64,000 nt of DNA from an uncultured Sulfitobacter sp. (GCA_913060815.1 CAJXSZ010000004.1:1-64000); one strand, 5' to 3'. Positions 45,852 through 56,867 are shown, numbered from the stretch's first letter. Made by a program: numbers and translations. The notes: generated by a model not told the origin, from the sequence alone.

Positions 45852-47610
45852 GGCAACGTACCATATGTCCGGGTTCCAATTCACGCAGCGCAGGGGCGGA
45901 ATGGCCCTCGAAGCGGAACATCTCGGGCCAACCCGTCGGATCGCCCGCACCCTTGGCGACCAGACCAAGGTCGATGGGGCGCGTGATGTCGGGCTTTGGC
46001 TGCGCCGCGATGAGGGCGCGTGTATAGGGGTGCTGCGGATTGTAGAACAGGGTGTCGGGGGAGGCTTGCTCAACAATGACACCTGCGCGCATGACGGCCA
46101 CTTCATCCGCAATGCGCGCCACCACGGCAAGATCGTGACTGATAAAAAGATAGCTCAGCCCCGCTTGGTCGCGGATATCTTCGAGCAGTCCCAGAATTTG
46201 ATCTTGTACCGATACATCAAGCGCCGAAGTCGGCTCGTCACACACCAGCAGAGTGGGATCGAGCGTGAGCGCACGCGCAATAGACAAGCGCTGGCGCTGT
46301 CCGCCGGAGAAGGCATGGGGATAGCGTGGCAGCATGTCGGGGCTGAGACCCACCATGCGGATCATATCGGCGGCTTTCTCACGCTGCTCGGCACGGGTGC
46401 CGATGTTGTGAATCTCTGCAGGCTCGGTCAGCGCATCGACCACTCGCATACGTGGGCTGAGCGATGAGTAGGGGTCTTGGAACACCATCTGTGCATCGCG
46501 TTGGAAGAGGGTGCGCTGGGCGGTGGTAAGACGATGCACATCGACAGCTTCTTCGCCCGCCCTCGCGCTGAACAGAACCTTACCGCCTGCATCAGGTGTG
46601 ATCGCACCCAAAGCCACACGTGCACAGGTCGTCTTCCCCGATCCGCTTTCGCCCACGACGGCAAGCGTTTTGCCGCGTGGCAGTTTCAGGTCGACATCGC
46701 GGCAGGCCGTGACCACCTGCGGTGCACGCCAGCCTTTGGCCCTCAGGGTAAAGGTCTTGGTTACGTTTTGGATATCTAGGATCAGGTCTGCATGTTCTTG
46801 CGTTTGCGCAGGTGCTGCAGTGGCGGGAATAACGGGCGCGGCAGCAAAGAGTTTTTTGGTATAGCCATGTGCGGGATCGCCTAGGACGTCTTTCGCGTCT
46901 CCCGCCTCCATAACGCGGCCCTTGTTCATTACCACCACTTTGTCGGCCATATTGGCCACAACACCCAGATCATGGGTGACAAGGATCACGGCCATGCCTG
47001 TCTCGGCCTGTAGCTCTTTGATGAGGCCCAACACCTGTGCTTGTGTGGTCACATCAAGGGCGGTCGTCGGCTCGTCCGCGATCAGCAGATCAGGCTTGCT
47101 CACCATCGCCATGGCGATCATCGCGCGCTGGCGCATGCCGCCCGACATCTCGAACGGGTAGCTGTTCCACGCCCGCTCCGGATCGACAAAGCCAACACGT
47201 TCGAACTGGGCCAGCACACGAGCCTTTGCCTCGGCGGCGCTGATGCTTTGATGCAGATGCAGAACCTCAGCCACCTGATTGCCCAAACGGTGCAGCGGCG
47301 AGAGCGAGCGCATCGGCTCCTGGAAGATCATCGAGATGCGATCGCCGCGCAAACGGCGCATCTCCGCAGGGGAAGCCGTGCGCATACAATGCGTGTGACC
47401 CCCGTGATTGTAGTTGATCTCGCCCCCGCGCAGCCGGGCGGCGCTAGGCAGAATGCGCAAAATGGAACGGCAGGTGAGGGTCTTGCCAGACCCGCTTTCG
47501 CCCACAAGCGCGAGCGTTTCGCCACGTTCCACGCTAAAGCTGACGTCGCTCACGACAAGCGGCGCTTTCCCGAACCCGATGGAAAGTGATTTTACGTCTA
47601 GCAGCGGCAT
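45844..47610 (-). CDS. ABC transporter ATP-binding protein with two fused ATPase domains (YejF-like)
   Basis: A 588-residue protein with two complete ATPase domains. Domain one has the Walker A GESGSGKT near residues 37-44, the signature SGGMRQ and DEPTTALDV; domain two has a second [17 protein letters not shown] and DEPTSALDV. It powers the importer at 41771-45851. First gene in the minus-strand operon; its ATG lies in the 200-base region before the acyl-CoA gene cluster. Confidence 0.94.
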   Translation of the reverse strand: MPLLDVKSLSIGFGKAPLVVSDVSFSVERGETLALVGESGSGKTLTCRSILRILPSAARLRGGEINYNHGGHTHCMRTASPAEMRRLRGDRISMIFQEPMRSLSPLHRLGNQVAEVLHLHQSISAAEAKARVLAQFERVGFVDPERAWNSYPFEMSGGMRQRAMIAMAMVSKPDLLIADEPTTALDVTTQAQVLGLIKELQAETGMAVILVTHDLGVVANMADKVVVMNKGRVMEAGDAKDVLGDPAHGYTKKLFAAAPVIPATAAPAQTQEHADLILDIQNVTKTFTLRAKGWRAPQVVTACRDVDLKLPRGKTLAVVGESGSGKTTCARVALGAITPDAGGKVLFSARAGEEAVDVHRLTTAQRTLFQRDAQMVFQDPYSSLSPRMRVVDALTEPAEIHNIGTRAEQREKAADMIRMVGLSPDMLPRYPHAFSGGQRQRLSIARALTLDPTLLVCDEPTSALDVSVQDQILGLLEDIRDQAGLSYLFISHDLAVVARIADEVAVMRAGVIVEQASPDTLFYNPQHPYTRALIAAQPKPDITRPIDLGLVAKGAGDPTGWPEMFRFEGHSAPALRELEPGHMVRCHA

Positions 47611-47762
47611 TCGGCTTCCTTGTCCCTTGCGGTGACTGAACCCGATTATCGTTGCGGCGTCCAGTATTGTTCGCGTGCTGGGGCAGCGGCGAACCGGCGT
47701 GAGGCGGCGTTTCTACGTTGCGTCGCTTTGGGTACTGGGGGCTTGCCTGCTGTTTGTGCAAA

Positions 47763-47782
47763 TATAGTGTTACGCCAACACT
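47763..47782. promoter_or_regulatory. Putative promoter and operator of the acyl-CoA operon
   Basis: TATAGT (47763-47768) could be a -10. The perfect inverted repeat AGTGTT-N5-AACACT (47766-47782) overlaps it and ends 26 bases before the ATG, a layout for repression by a dimeric regulator. No regulator gene is adjacent. The -35 is weak. Confidence 0.5.
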
Positions 47783-47808
47783 CATTCTTCCGAAAAAAGG
47801 AATCGACT

Positions 47809-49905
47809 ATGGCTGATCCAGTTTCCTATTCGACCCACGAAGCAGTCGCCGTTCTGCGCATCCAAAACCCGCCTGTCAACGCGCTGTCCCAAGCGGTGCG
47901 GCAAGGGCTGGCCGATGGGATGGACCGTGCCGAAGCGGACGCCGCGATCAAGGCCGTGCTGATTGTGGGCGATGGCCGTGCGTTCATCGCAGGCGCGGAT
48001 ATTACCGAATTCGGCAAGCCCCCGATGGAGCCGAACCTGCCGGATTTGTGCACCCGCATTGAGGCATCTCCGCTTCTGGTTATTGCTTCCATGCACGGTG
48101 TCTCGCTGGGTGGCGGGCTTGAGGTCGCGCTCGGCGCGCATTACCGCATAGCGCAACCTGACGCAGTTGTGGGCTTGCCCGAGGTGCATCTTGGCCTGCT
48201 GCCCGGTGCAGGGGGGACACAGCGATTGCCTCGCCTCGCTGGTGCGGAAAAAGCGGTCGACATGATCACCACAGGCCGTCAGGTCAAAGCGGATGAGGCG
48301 CTCGACCTCGGCATTATCGACAAGATCGTGCAGGGCGACCCCCAAGAGGTCGGGCTCGCCTTTGCACAGGAATTGCTGGCGCAAGATGCGCCGCGCCGTG
48401 CAGTGTCCGATCTGGCTGGGGCAGAGCCGATTGATTGGGACGCCACGTATGAAGGTGTGATGAAAAAAGGCCGTGGGCAGATTAGTGGTGGTGCTGGGGT
48501 GCGCGCTGTTCAGGCCGCCTCCGAACTGCCATTTGCCGAAGGGATGAAGCGTGAGCGCGCGTTATTCGCCGAGATGCTGGCCTCTGATCAGAGCAATGGC
48601 ATGATCCACGCATTCTTTAACGAACGCGCCGTAAGCAACCTGCCAGAGCTTAAAGGCGTGGCGCCACGTGTGCTCAACGCGATCGGCGTAATTGGCGGCG
48701 GCACGATGGGGGCGGGCATTGCCACGGCGGCCCTGTTGTCGGGCCTCGACGTTGTCTTGATCGAGACGGGCCAGGAGCAAGCCGCTGCCGCGCGCGGTCG
48801 GATCGAGGGCAACCTCTCTGGCGCGCTTAAACGCGGCAAGATCACTCAGGACAAATTCGATGCCCTGACCAAGAAGGCGCTGGTGGTCGCTACGGACTAT
48901 GCCACGCTCGGCGACGTCGATCTGGTGATCGAAGCGGTGTTCGAGAATATGGACGTCAAAAAGGAAGTCTTCGGCAAGCTGGACGCGGTGTGCAAAGCGG
49001 GAGCGATCCTTGCCTCTAACACTTCGTATCTGGATGTGGACGAGATCGCGGCAGCCACGTCGCGTCCCTCGGATGTGATCGGCCTGCACTTCTTCTCGCC
49101 TGCGCATATTATGAAGCTGCTGGAGGTCGTGGTCGCGGACAAAACCGCCACCGATGTGGTGGCAACAGGCTTTGCGCTGGGCAAGCGCCTTGGCAAAATC
49201 TCGGTGCGGGCAGGGGTCTGTGACGGGTTTATCGGTAACCGCATCTTGGCACACTACCGCACTGCTGCCGATCACATGGTGCTGGATGGCGCGTCGCCCT
49301 ATCAGATTGACCACGCCTTGACCGACTTCGGTTTTGCTATGGGGCCGTTTGCAGTGGCCGATCTGGCGGGGCTCGATATCGGTTGGATGACGCGCAAGCG
49401 CAAGGCACCGGACCGCCATCCCGAGGAGCGCGTGCCCACCTATATCGACAAACTCTGCGAGCAGGGACATTTCGGCCGGAAAACGGGCGAAGGCTACTAT
49501 CTGTACGAGCCAGGTCAGCGCGCCAGCGTACCGAACCCGAAAATACCCGAACTTATTGCCGCCGAGCAGCGCGATTTGGAAATTACGCCACGTGATTTCA
49601 GTGATGAAGAGATTGTCAGGCGCTACATGTGTGCGATGGTGAATGAAGCCGCCAAGGTGGTGGACGAAGGCATCGCGCGCCGCCCTGCTGACGTGGATAT
49701 GGTGCTGCTCTTTGGTTATGGTTTCCCGCGCCATGTGGGTGGACCGCTAAAGTGGGCCGATCTGCAAGGGCTGGACACTGTGCTGGCCGATATTGAACGC
49801 TTTGCGCAGGAGGATGCGTGGTTCTGGCAGCCTAGCGCCTTGCTCAAGACCCTTGTGGCCGAAGGCCGCAGCTTTGATGACCTGAACCGTGCGTCTGCTA
49901 AATAG
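47809..49905 (+). CDS. Bifunctional enoyl-CoA hydratase / 3-hydroxyacyl-CoA dehydrogenase (PimF/FadJ-like)
   Basis: A 698-residue two-domain beta-oxidation enzyme. The hydratase half has [23 protein letters not shown] and [20 protein letters not shown]. The dehydrogenase half has the NAD-binding [17 protein letters not shown] and catalytic HFFSPAHIM, then a C-terminal domain. It adds water to enoyl-CoA and oxidises the alcohol. ATG 47809 follows AAGGAA. It is first of a six-gene operon with a possible operator just upstream. Confidence 0.93.
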   Translation: MADPVSYSTHEAVAVLRIQNPPVNALSQAVRQGLADGMDRAEADAAIKAVLIVGDGRAFIAGADITEFGKPPMEPNLPDLCTRIEASPLLVIASMHGVSLGGGLEVALGAHYRIAQPDAVVGLPEVHLGLLPGAGGTQRLPRLAGAEKAVDMITTGRQVKADEALDLGIIDKIVQGDPQEVGLAFAQELLAQDAPRRAVSDLAGAEPIDWDATYEGVMKKGRGQISGGAGVRAVQAASELPFAEGMKRERALFAEMLASDQSNGMIHAFFNERAVSNLPELKGVAPRVLNAIGVIGGGTMGAGIATAALLSGLDVVLIETGQEQAAAARGRIEGNLSGALKRGKITQDKFDALTKKALVVATDYATLGDVDLVIEAVFENMDVKKEVFGKLDAVCKAGAILASNTSYLDVDEIAAATSRPSDVIGLHFFSPAHIMKLLEVVVADKTATDVVATGFALGKRLGKISVRAGVCDGFIGNRILAHYRTAADHMVLDGASPYQIDHALTDFGFAMGPFAVADLAGLDIGWMTRKRKAPDRHPEERVPTYIDKLCEQGHFGRKTGEGYYLYEPGQRASVPNPKIPELIAAEQRDLEITPRDFSDEEIVRRYMCAMVNEAAKVVDEGIARRPADVDMVLLFGYGFPRHVGGPLKWADLQGLDTVLADIERFAQEDAWFWQPSALLKTLVAEGRSFDDLNRASAK

Positions 49906-49946
49906 GCGTATAGGACAACCGATAGATAGAGGAAGAGGACTGTAAA

Positions 49947-51146
49947 ATGGACCTGAGCTATTCCCCCGAAGAAGTCGCATTCCGCGACGAAGTACGCGCC
50001 TTTCTGGCTGAGAAAGTCACCCCAGACATGCAGGACAAAGTCCGCGGTAAGGGTGAACTGACCAAGGCAGATATGGAAAACTGGCACGCGATCCTGAACG
50101 CCAAGGGCTGGCTTGCGCCCAACTGGCCCAAGAAATTTGGCGGGGCCGAGTGGAACGCCGTGCAAAAGCACATCTTCGAGGAGGAGGCCGCCATGGTCTC
50201 CGCCCCGCGCATCGTGCCCTTCGGTCTGGGCATGTTGGCGCCCGTGTTGCAGAAATTCGGCTCGAAAGAGCAGTGCGACTATTGGCTGCCGCGCATTCTG
50301 AGCGGCGAAGACTGGTGGTGTCAGGGCTACTCCGAGCCGGGTGCGGGTTCCGATCTGGCCTCGCTGAAAACCACGGCTGTCCTCAATGAGGCAGGCACGC
50401 ACTACGTTGTAAATGGCCAGAAGACTTGGACGACGCTGGGACAGCACGCCAATATGATCTTCTGCCTCGTGCGCACCGACAAGGACGTCAAACAGCAAGA
50501 GGGCATTTCCTTCCTGCTCATCGACATGGACACACCCGGTATCGAAGTACGCCCCATCGTCCTTCTCGATGGTACGCCAGAGGTCAACGAGGTCTGGTTC
50601 ACGGACGTCGAAGTGCCCGTCGAGAACCTTGTGGGTGAAGAAAACAAAGGCTGGACCTACGCCAAATACCTGCTCACCCACGAACGCACAAACATTGCGG
50701 GCGTAGGCTTTTCCCAAGCGGGTCTCGCAAGCGTCAAGCGTTTGGCCAAATCCGAGATGGCGGGCGGCAAGCCCCTCATCCAGAACCCGCATTTCGCGGC
50801 ACGTGTGGCGCAAGTCGAGATTGACCTGATGGCGATGAGCACAACCAACATGCGCATCGTCTCCAAGGCCGCGGCAGGTCAGGCACCTGGCGTGGAAAGC
50901 TCCATGCTCAAGGTCAAAGGTACGATCATCCGCCAAGAGATCAACGATCTGGCACGGCGCGCGGCAGGTGCCTACGCGATGCCTTTCGCCTCCGAAGCGG
51001 TCGAGGGATCAAACGAGATGCTCCCCGATCCATTGGGTGCTGGTCCTGTTGCGGCCAAGTATTTTAACAACCGTAAACTGTCGATCTTCGGCGGATCAAA
51101 TGAGATCCAGCGCGGGATCATTGCAAAAGTCACGATGGGAAGCTGA
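49947..51146 (+). CDS. Acyl-CoA dehydrogenase, PimC-like large subunit
   Basis: A 399-residue FAD enzyme that makes the alpha,beta double bond in an acyl-CoA. GYSEPGAGSDLASLKT is the FAD/CoA-binding loop, NGQKTWTTLGQHAN follows, and LSIFGGSNEIQRGII closes the protein. Length and the paired smaller dehydrogenase at 51151 match the PimC/PimD pair of the pimelate pathway in Rhodopseudomonas, but the substrate here is not proven. Confidence 0.92.
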   Translation: MDLSYSPEEVAFRDEVRAFLAEKVTPDMQDKVRGKGELTKADMENWHAILNAKGWLAPNWPKKFGGAEWNAVQKHIFEEEAAMVSAPRIVPFGLGMLAPVLQKFGSKEQCDYWLPRILSGEDWWCQGYSEPGAGSDLASLKTTAVLNEAGTHYVVNGQKTWTTLGQHANMIFCLVRTDKDVKQQEGISFLLIDMDTPGIEVRPIVLLDGTPEVNEVWFTDVEVPVENLVGEENKGWTYAKYLLTHERTNIAGVGFSQAGLASVKRLAKSEMAGGKPLIQNPHFAARVAQVEIDLMAMSTTNMRIVSKAAAGQAPGVESSMLKVKGTIIRQEINDLARRAAGAYAMPFASEAVEGSNEMLPDPLGAGPVAAKYFNNRKLSIFGGSNEIQRGIIAKVTMGS

Positions 51147-51150
51147 ACAG

Positions 51151-52284
51151 ATGAATTTTGATCTGACCGAAGAGCGGCAAATGCTGCAAGACACGCTACG
51201 CCGTTTTCTGCGGGACCGTTATGACACGGCCACGCGCAACGGCATCCTGAATTCCGACACGGGCATGTCCTCTGAAATCTGGGCCGAGCTGGCAGAGCTT
51301 GGCGTCATCGGCGCGCTTTTCACCGAGGAGCAGGGCGGCTTTGGCGGCAAAGGCTTTGACATCGCGGTGGTGTTCGAAGAGCTGGGCCGCGCGGGCGTGG
51401 TAGAGCCGTTCCTCGACACTGCCGTTCTGGCGGGGGGCCTGATTGCCGATCTGGGGAACGACGACCAACAGGCGTTGGTTGAAGAGATCATCGGCGGGGG
51501 TCTGCAACTGGCTTTTGCGCATGGTGAGCCGACCAGCCGCTATGATCTCACCCGCGTCAGCACAAGCGCGACCGAGAAGGGCGATGAGATCATCCTCAAT
51601 GGGCGTAAGGCTGTTGTGGTGAACGCCGAGGCCGCCGACCACCTCGTTGTCTCTGCCCGCGAAAGTGGCGCGCAGGATGATGTGGATGGCATCTCGCTGT
51701 TCCTTGTGCCCAAGGACGCGGAGGGTCTTACGGTCCAGGGGTATGCTCTGCTCGCAGGGGGCCGCGCTGCCGAAGTCACCCTTGATGATGTGGCTGTTCC
51801 GGCATCTGCCCGTCTGGGTGCTGCTGGCAAAGCCTCCCCCGCAATCGAGGCACGCATCGCTGCCGCCAACGTGGCCCAAACCGCCGAGACGTTGGGCGCG
51901 ATGGAGACAGCCTGCTATTTGACCAAAGACTACCTTGGTACACGCAAGCAGTTTGGCCGCCCGATTGGTACATTCCAAGCCCTTGCCCATCGCTTCTCCG
52001 ATCTGCTGATCGAAATGGAGCAGGCGCGTTCCGCCGTAATCCTTGGTGCCGGACACCTTGAAGCGGATCGTGATGTGCGCGAGCGCCACATATCTTCAAC
52101 CAAGAACCTGATCGGCCGTGTGGGCCGTCTGGTCGGCGAGGAAAGCATCCAGCTACACGGCGGTATCGCGATGACGCAGGAGTACGAGCTGGCGCATATC
52201 GCAAAGCGTATTATCATGGCTGACCATCGCTTTGGCGATGTGGACCACCATCTGGAGCGGTTTATTGCCCTCTCCGCAGCCTAA
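51151..52284 (+). CDS. Acyl-CoA dehydrogenase, PimD-like small subunit
   Basis: A 377-residue acyl-CoA dehydrogenase with a divergent N-terminal domain, GRKAVVVNAEAADHLVV, GTRKQFGRPIGTFQALAHR and LVGEESIQLHGGIAMTQEY. It most likely forms a heteromer with the protein encoded at 49947, from which it is separated by 4 bases. ATG 51151 gives the normal N terminus; an open frame extends upstream but overlaps the first dehydrogenase. Confidence 0.92.
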   Translation: MNFDLTEERQMLQDTLRRFLRDRYDTATRNGILNSDTGMSSEIWAELAELGVIGALFTEEQGGFGGKGFDIAVVFEELGRAGVVEPFLDTAVLAGGLIADLGNDDQQALVEEIIGGGLQLAFAHGEPTSRYDLTRVSTSATEKGDEIILNGRKAVVVNAEAADHLVVSARESGAQDDVDGISLFLVPKDAEGLTVQGYALLAGGRAAEVTLDDVAVPASARLGAAGKASPAIEARIAAANVAQTAETLGAMETACYLTKDYLGTRKQFGRPIGTFQALAHRFSDLLIEMEQARSAVILGAGHLEADRDVRERHISSTKNLIGRVGRLVGEESIQLHGGIAMTQEYELAHIAKRIIMADHRFGDVDHHLERFIALSAA

Positions 52285-52696
52285 AGAAGAAGCCGGTTTC
52301 ATCTATGGTGAGACCGGCACCCAGCGTCTGATCGGATATGTTGTTGACGTGCGCGATCCCGCGCACGGGCGCTGTATCCTCGACGTGACCGAGGATCATC
52401 TGAACCGCCACGGTGCGCTCCACGGAGGTATCGCGGTGACGCTGCTGGATAACGCCTCTGGCAGCACAGGATCGCTGACGGTTGACGCAACCGGGAAGGC
52501 ACCGTTCCTGACCGTCTCAATGAACACGCAATTTGTAGGCTCGGGCCGTGCGGGGCGGATGATTGCCACTGGCACCGTGACAGGCGGAGGGCGCAGCCTG
52601 CTGTTCATCTCCGCAGAGTTACGTCACGAGGATGGCACATTGGTGGCGACCTCATCGGGGGTGTTCAAGCGCGTGCCACAGGATAAACTGACTTAA
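52265..52696 (+). CDS. PaaI-family acyl-CoA thioesterase
   Basis: A hotdog-fold protein, about 143 residues, with NRHGALHGGIAVTLLDNASG containing the catalytic-site residues, TVSMNTQFVGSGRAG and a C-terminal RHEDGTLVATSSGVFK. It hydrolyses acyl-CoA, perhaps to free trapped CoA. I choose a TTG at 52265 with GGAG upstream, inside the end of the preceding gene; an ATG at 52238 without a ribosome-binding site is the alternative. Confidence 0.85.
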   Translation: MPSPQPKEEAGFIYGETGTQRLIGYVVDVRDPAHGRCILDVTEDHLNRHGALHGGIAVTLLDNASGSTGSLTVDATGKAPFLTVSMNTQFVGSGRAGRMIATGTVTGGGRSLLFISAELRHEDGTLVATSSGVFKRVPQDKLT

Positions 52697-52708
52697 GGGA
52701 GAAACACG

Positions 52709-53479
52709 ATGAGCGCACGGCTCGAGGACGCAGGCGACCGCCTGATCATCTGGAACGGCAACACAGACAAGCGCGGCGCACTCTCGCCCGAGCTTTATGC
52801 CTGCATCATGGAAGCCTGCGAGATGGCGCAAGATCGCCGCATCCGCTCGATCATTCTCACCGCCGAGGGGCCGTTTTTCTGCGCGGGTGGTGATCTCAAC
52901 CAACTTATCAAAAGCCAAGGTATGCCAGCCGACCAGCGCAGCGCGCGCATCGACGGGCTCCACGATGTAATCCGCGCCATGCGCGCCTGTCCCGTGCCGT
53001 TTATCGCTGCCGTTGAAGGCGGCGCTGCGGGCGCAGGGCTGAGCTTTGCGCTGGCCTGCGACATTATCGTCGCGGCGAAGGGCGCCAAGTTTGTGGCAGC
53101 CTATGTGAAGGCAGGGCTTGTCCCCGATGGGGGTCTGACAGCGCATCTGGCGCGTGCATTGCCACGACAGCTGAGCATGGAGATGTGCATGCTGGCCCAG
53201 CCCGTGCTGGCCGAACGGATGCACGATCTGGGTGTTGTCAGCGCACTTACGGAGGTGGGTGGCACGATGGACGTCGCCCGTAGCTATGCCGACCGTTTCG
53301 GCACAGGGCCGCGGGATGCACAGGCTGCCATTCGCAAGATGGTTGCCGCTGCCTATGACGCGACAGAAGCCGAACAGCTTGATCATGAGCGCGACGCCAT
53401 GGGCCATGCCACAGGCGCGCCAGAGGCCGCCGAGGGCATTGCTGCATTTTTGGAAAAACGCAGCCCGAACTACGGCTGA
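52709..53479 (+). CDS. Enoyl-CoA hydratase/isomerase family protein
   Basis: A 256-residue crotonase-fold enzyme with FFCAGGDLNQLI (oxyanion hole) and AAVEGGAAGAGLSFALACDII, and AYVKAGLVPDGGLT where the catalytic residues of hydratases usually lie; the second acidic residue is Asp here. It may hydrate or isomerise a different intermediate from the hydratase domain at 47809. Third-last gene of the operon, 12 bases after the thioesterase. Confidence 0.88.
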   Translation: MSARLEDAGDRLIIWNGNTDKRGALSPELYACIMEACEMAQDRRIRSIILTAEGPFFCAGGDLNQLIKSQGMPADQRSARIDGLHDVIRAMRACPVPFIAAVEGGAAGAGLSFALACDIIVAAKGAKFVAAYVKAGLVPDGGLTAHLARALPRQLSMEMCMLAQPVLAERMHDLGVVSALTEVGGTMDVARSYADRFGTGPRDAQAAIRKMVAAAYDATEAEQLDHERDAMGHATGAPEAAEGIAAFLEKRSPNYG

Positions 53480-53496
53480 ACAGGGAGGGGCGGCAC

Positions 53497-54990
53497 ATGG
53501 AACGCGTTGTAGATTTTTTGAAGGACCGCGTGGCCGTCGCGCCAGACAGCCCTGCGCTGAGCGATTCAAGCGGTGTCGCGTGGAGCTATGCGGATTTTGA
53601 CCGTGCCAGCGATGATCTGGCAGAGCGCCTGCGCGCTGCTGGTGTGCAGCCTACTGACCGTGTTCTTCTGTTGGTGGAGAATTGCGCTGCTGCGGTGGCA
53701 GCGCTTCATGCCGCATGGAAAGTTGGGGCGGTAATCATACCTTTCAACGCGCGCCAGACAGAGGGTGAGGTTGCCAAGGTTATTCGCCATGCGACACCTG
53801 CCGCGATCGTTTCGACATCACACATCTCGGCTGACGCCGCAGCGCATGGCACACGGCTGGGCAGCGTTGAAATCAGCGGTGCGTTCGGGACCATGATGCT
53901 AGCCTCCCAAGCGAGTGATCCCGACGCCGACCTCGATGATGTTGCGGTGCTTCTTTACACCACGGGGACCACAGGCGACCCCAAAGGCGTGATGCTCAGA
54001 CATTCCAGTGTTCGCTTCGGCGGCATGGCGTCGAGCAAACTGCGCCGTATGGTGCCTGAGGATGTCGTCTATGGCGTCCTGCCGATGAGCCATGTGTTCG
54101 GTCTGATCTCGGTGCTAACGGGAGCATGCTACACGGGTGCGCATGTACAGATCGAGGCACGGTTTTCGGCCGAGAAATTGCATAAGGCAGCGATGGACGG
54201 GATCACGATTATTCCTGCCGTGCCGCAGATGCATGCCATGGTCATGCAATATACCAAAGAGCAGGGGATGGAGAAGCTGGGCGCGCCCAAGCTGCGCTAT
54301 GTCTCCTCTGGCGGCGCACCGCTTGACCCTGCGTGGAAGCGCAAGGCGGAAGCGTTCTACGGTCTGCCATTACAAAACGGATTTGGCATGACCGAGACAT
54401 CGTCAGGCGCATCCGCGACGGACAATCCCATTGGTTCGCCCGATATCTCCGTCGGCCCTGTGACCCCTGGCACAGAAGCGATGATTGATGTGAATGCCCC
54501 TGGTGGCAATGGAGCAGATCAAGGCGAGGTGCTGGTCCGCGGCCCGCACGTGATGAAGGGATATTACCGCAACCCCGAGGCCACGGCGGCTACGCTGGCG
54601 TCTGATGGCTGGATGCGTACGGGTGATCTTGGCAAAATCGACGAGAACAACAACCTGCACATTCTGGGCCGCAGCAAAGAACTGATCATTCATGGGGGCT
54701 TCAACGTCTATCCGCCCGAGGTGGAGGCCGCGCTGAACGATCATCCTCAGGTGATTCAATGTGCTGTGGTCGGGCGGACCAAAGATGGCGATGAGGAAGT
54801 GCTGGCTTTCGTTCAGGTGGCAGACAGCGATCGGCCCGAAGTGGACGACTTGCGCGCTTTCGTCAAAGAACGGCTTGCTGGCTACAAACGCCCCAAGCAT
54901 ATCGTGTTGGCCACATCATTACCTGCCGCACCGACGGGCAAGCTGCTCAAGCACAAGATGATCGAGGTATTGGGCGGCGATCTGCCCTAA
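53497..54990 (+). CDS. Class I adenylate-forming acyl-CoA ligase, PimA-like
   Basis: A 497-residue ATP-dependent ligase that activates a carboxylic acid to its CoA ester. LLYTTGTTGDPKGVML is the phosphate-binding loop, followed by LQNGFGMTETS, GWMRTGDLGKID and GRSKELIIHGGFNVYPPEVE with the C-terminal AMP site, and TGKLLKHKM with the catalytic Lys. It closes the operon and would feed its beta-oxidation enzymes. The substrate is unknown. Confidence 0.92.
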   Translation: MERVVDFLKDRVAVAPDSPALSDSSGVAWSYADFDRASDDLAERLRAAGVQPTDRVLLLVENCAAAVAALHAAWKVGAVIIPFNARQTEGEVAKVIRHATPAAIVSTSHISADAAAHGTRLGSVEISGAFGTMMLASQASDPDADLDDVAVLLYTTGTTGDPKGVMLRHSSVRFGGMASSKLRRMVPEDVVYGVLPMSHVFGLISVLTGACYTGAHVQIEARFSAEKLHKAAMDGITIIPAVPQMHAMVMQYTKEQGMEKLGAPKLRYVSSGGAPLDPAWKRKAEAFYGLPLQNGFGMTETSSGASATDNPIGSPDISVGPVTPGTEAMIDVNAPGGNGADQGEVLVRGPHVMKGYYRNPEATAATLASDGWMRTGDLGKIDENNNLHILGRSKELIIHGGFNVYPPEVEAALNDHPQVIQCAVVGRTKDGDEEVLAFVQVADSDRPEVDDLRAFVKERLAGYKRPKHIVLATSLPAAPTGKLLKHKMIEVLGGDLP

Positions 54991-54996
54991 CGTGGC

Positions 54997-55686
54997 CTAG
55001 ACGTAGACGCCTGCCGCCGCCTCGCGAATGGCGCGGATGTTGGTGCCATAAGGTGCGGGATCACTGACCGACCCGCCGCGAAACACAGCTGATCCTGCCA
55101 CCAGCACATCAGCGCCTGCACCGGCCACAATCGGCGCAGTGGTAGGATCAACGCCGCCGTCGATTTCGATGTGGATGGGGCGGTCACCGATCATAGCGCG
55201 CAGGGTTTTTATCTTGTCGCTCATGTCGATGAATTTCTGGCCGCCGAAACCGGGGTTCACGGTCATCACACACACCAGATCAGTGAGGTCCAACAGCTCG
55301 GCCACAGCGGAGGCCGGCGTGCCTGGATTTAGGGCAACACCCGCTTTTGCGCCGCTTGCGCGGATCGCTTGCAGCGTGCGGTGAATGTGAGGTGTCGCCT
55401 CGACATGGGCGGTGATGATGTCCGCTCCGGCCTTTGCAAAATCCTTGATATACGCATCCACGGGCGAGATCATCAAATGCACATCCATCACTCCCTTGAT
55501 GTGCGGGCGGATTGCGGCACAGGTTGCCGCACCGAACGTGATATTCGGCACGAAATGCCCGTCCATTACATCAACATGAATCCAGTCTGCACCCTGCGCC
55601 TCGACGGCTGCACACTCGGCACCGAAATTGGCAAAGTCCGATGCAAGGATAGAGGGGGCGATTTTGATGGAGCGGTCGAAGGACAT
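54997..55686 (-). CDS. rpe: Ribulose-phosphate 3-epimerase
   Basis: Rpe interconverts ribulose 5-phosphate and xylulose 5-phosphate in the pentose phosphate and Calvin pathways. The 229-residue TIM barrel begins [20 protein letters not shown], and has [34 protein letters not shown] and [12 protein letters not shown], with metal-site His and Asp residues as expected. ATG 55686 gives the normal start. It converges with the ligase gene, with 6 bases between stops. Confidence 0.96.
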   Translation of the reverse strand: MSFDRSIKIAPSILASDFANFGAECAAVEAQGADWIHVDVMDGHFVPNITFGAATCAAIRPHIKGVMDVHLMISPVDAYIKDFAKAGADIITAHVEATPHIHRTLQAIRASGAKAGVALNPGTPASAVAELLDLTDLVCVMTVNPGFGGQKFIDMSDKIKTLRAMIGDRPIHIEIDGGVDPTTAPIVAGAGADVLVAGSAVFRGGSVSDPAPYGTNIRAIREAAAGVYV

Positions 55687-55821
55687 AGGGTGGCAGCCTT
55701 TGATTGAGAATATCGCGCAAGCCATAGCGTGCCGCCGCGCGCAGGGCAATCAAGTGATGCAGTCGGCTTGACTTGGGTGAACGGGCGAGGGCACTCTGGG
55801 TATGAATTTCTGGGAGGAAAC

Positions 55822-56847
55822 ATGATGACACATTTCACAAGACGCCAGACATTGGGCGGCCTTGCGGCCTCTGCGGCAGCTTTGGGCCTGAGCGCCCCTG
55901 CAATCGCTTCGGGCCGCAAGATCACACTGGGTGCGCTGCGCTTTACCAGCCACTCGGGGACCTTTGTGGCGCTCGAGCGGGAGTATTTCAAACAGGCGGG
56001 TCTGGACGTCGAGGTGAAATTCTTTCAGGCAGCACAGCCTATGGCCGTGGCGATTGCCAGCGGCGATGTGGATTACGCCGTTACCGCCATTTCGGGCGGT
56101 CTTGTCTCGCTTGCCGACAAAGGCGCGATCAAGGTGATCGGTGGCGCGTTGCAGGAAGAGGCAGGCATTGATGGTCAGAAGTTCCTCGTCTCCGATGCGG
56201 CGTTCAAGGCGGGTATCACCGCGCCTTCCATGTTGGACGGCAAGTCCTACGGCATGACAACGGCGGGCTCCTCCTTCCATTACATGGGCTCCAAAATGGC
56301 GGCCGCCGAGGGGATCAACCTCAGCTTCAAACCGTTGCAAAAAGTGGGGGCTATCATCGGCGCACTTAAGTCAGGCCAGATTGATGCATGGTCCATCGTG
56401 CCGCACATCGCCAAGCCGCTGGCAGGCTCGGGGGCGGTGCACATCATTGGCGATGTGGCGACCTATCTGCCCGACTATCAGGTCACGACTGTCTTCACCT
56501 CCGCCAAGAACGCGGCGGATGAAAAGCAGATGACGACTGATTACCTTTCCGCCTATTCCAAGGGTGTCGCAGACTATAACGCCGCTATGATCGCCAAGGA
56601 TGGCGGTGAGGACGGTGTGAATGCGATGGTCGATCTGATCCACAAATACGTCTATACTGACCGCCCGCGCGAAAAGGCAGCACCCTCGATCATCAACGGC
56701 ACCATGCGCCTCAATGAAGGGGCCAAGATGAATGTAGCCTCTGTGCGCGACCAGCTTGAGTGGTTCCAGTCAGAGGATTTGGTGGGCAAGGATATCCCCC
56801 TAGATGCGCTGATTGACACGTCTTATGTCGAGACGGCAGGCGCGTAA
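55822..56847 (+). CDS. ABC transporter substrate-binding protein, NitT/TauT/SsuA type
   Basis: A 341-residue periplasmic protein with a twin-arginine-like signal (HFTRRQTLGGLAASAAALGLSAPAIA). The mature part begins KITLGALRF and has the NMT1-type layout with FFQAAQPMAVAIASGDVDYA and GALKSGQIDAW. Members bind sulfonates, pyrimidine precursors, nitrate or similar; the ligand is not evident. ATG 55822 follows GGGAGG. It heads an ABC operon and is followed by a terminator that would favour its own expression. Confidence 0.87.
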   Translation: MMTHFTRRQTLGGLAASAAALGLSAPAIASGRKITLGALRFTSHSGTFVALEREYFKQAGLDVEVKFFQAAQPMAVAIASGDVDYAVTAISGGLVSLADKGAIKVIGGALQEEAGIDGQKFLVSDAAFKAGITAPSMLDGKSYGMTTAGSSFHYMGSKMAAAEGINLSFKPLQKVGAIIGALKSGQIDAWSIVPHIAKPLAGSGAVHIIGDVATYLPDYQVTTVFTSAKNAADEKQMTTDYLSAYSKGVADYNAAMIAKDGGEDGVNAMVDLIHKYVYTDRPREKAAPSIINGTMRLNEGAKMNVASVRDQLEWFQSEDLVGKDIPLDALIDTSYVETAGA

Positions 56848-56867
56848 CGCTTTTGCTTTGGCAGTCG

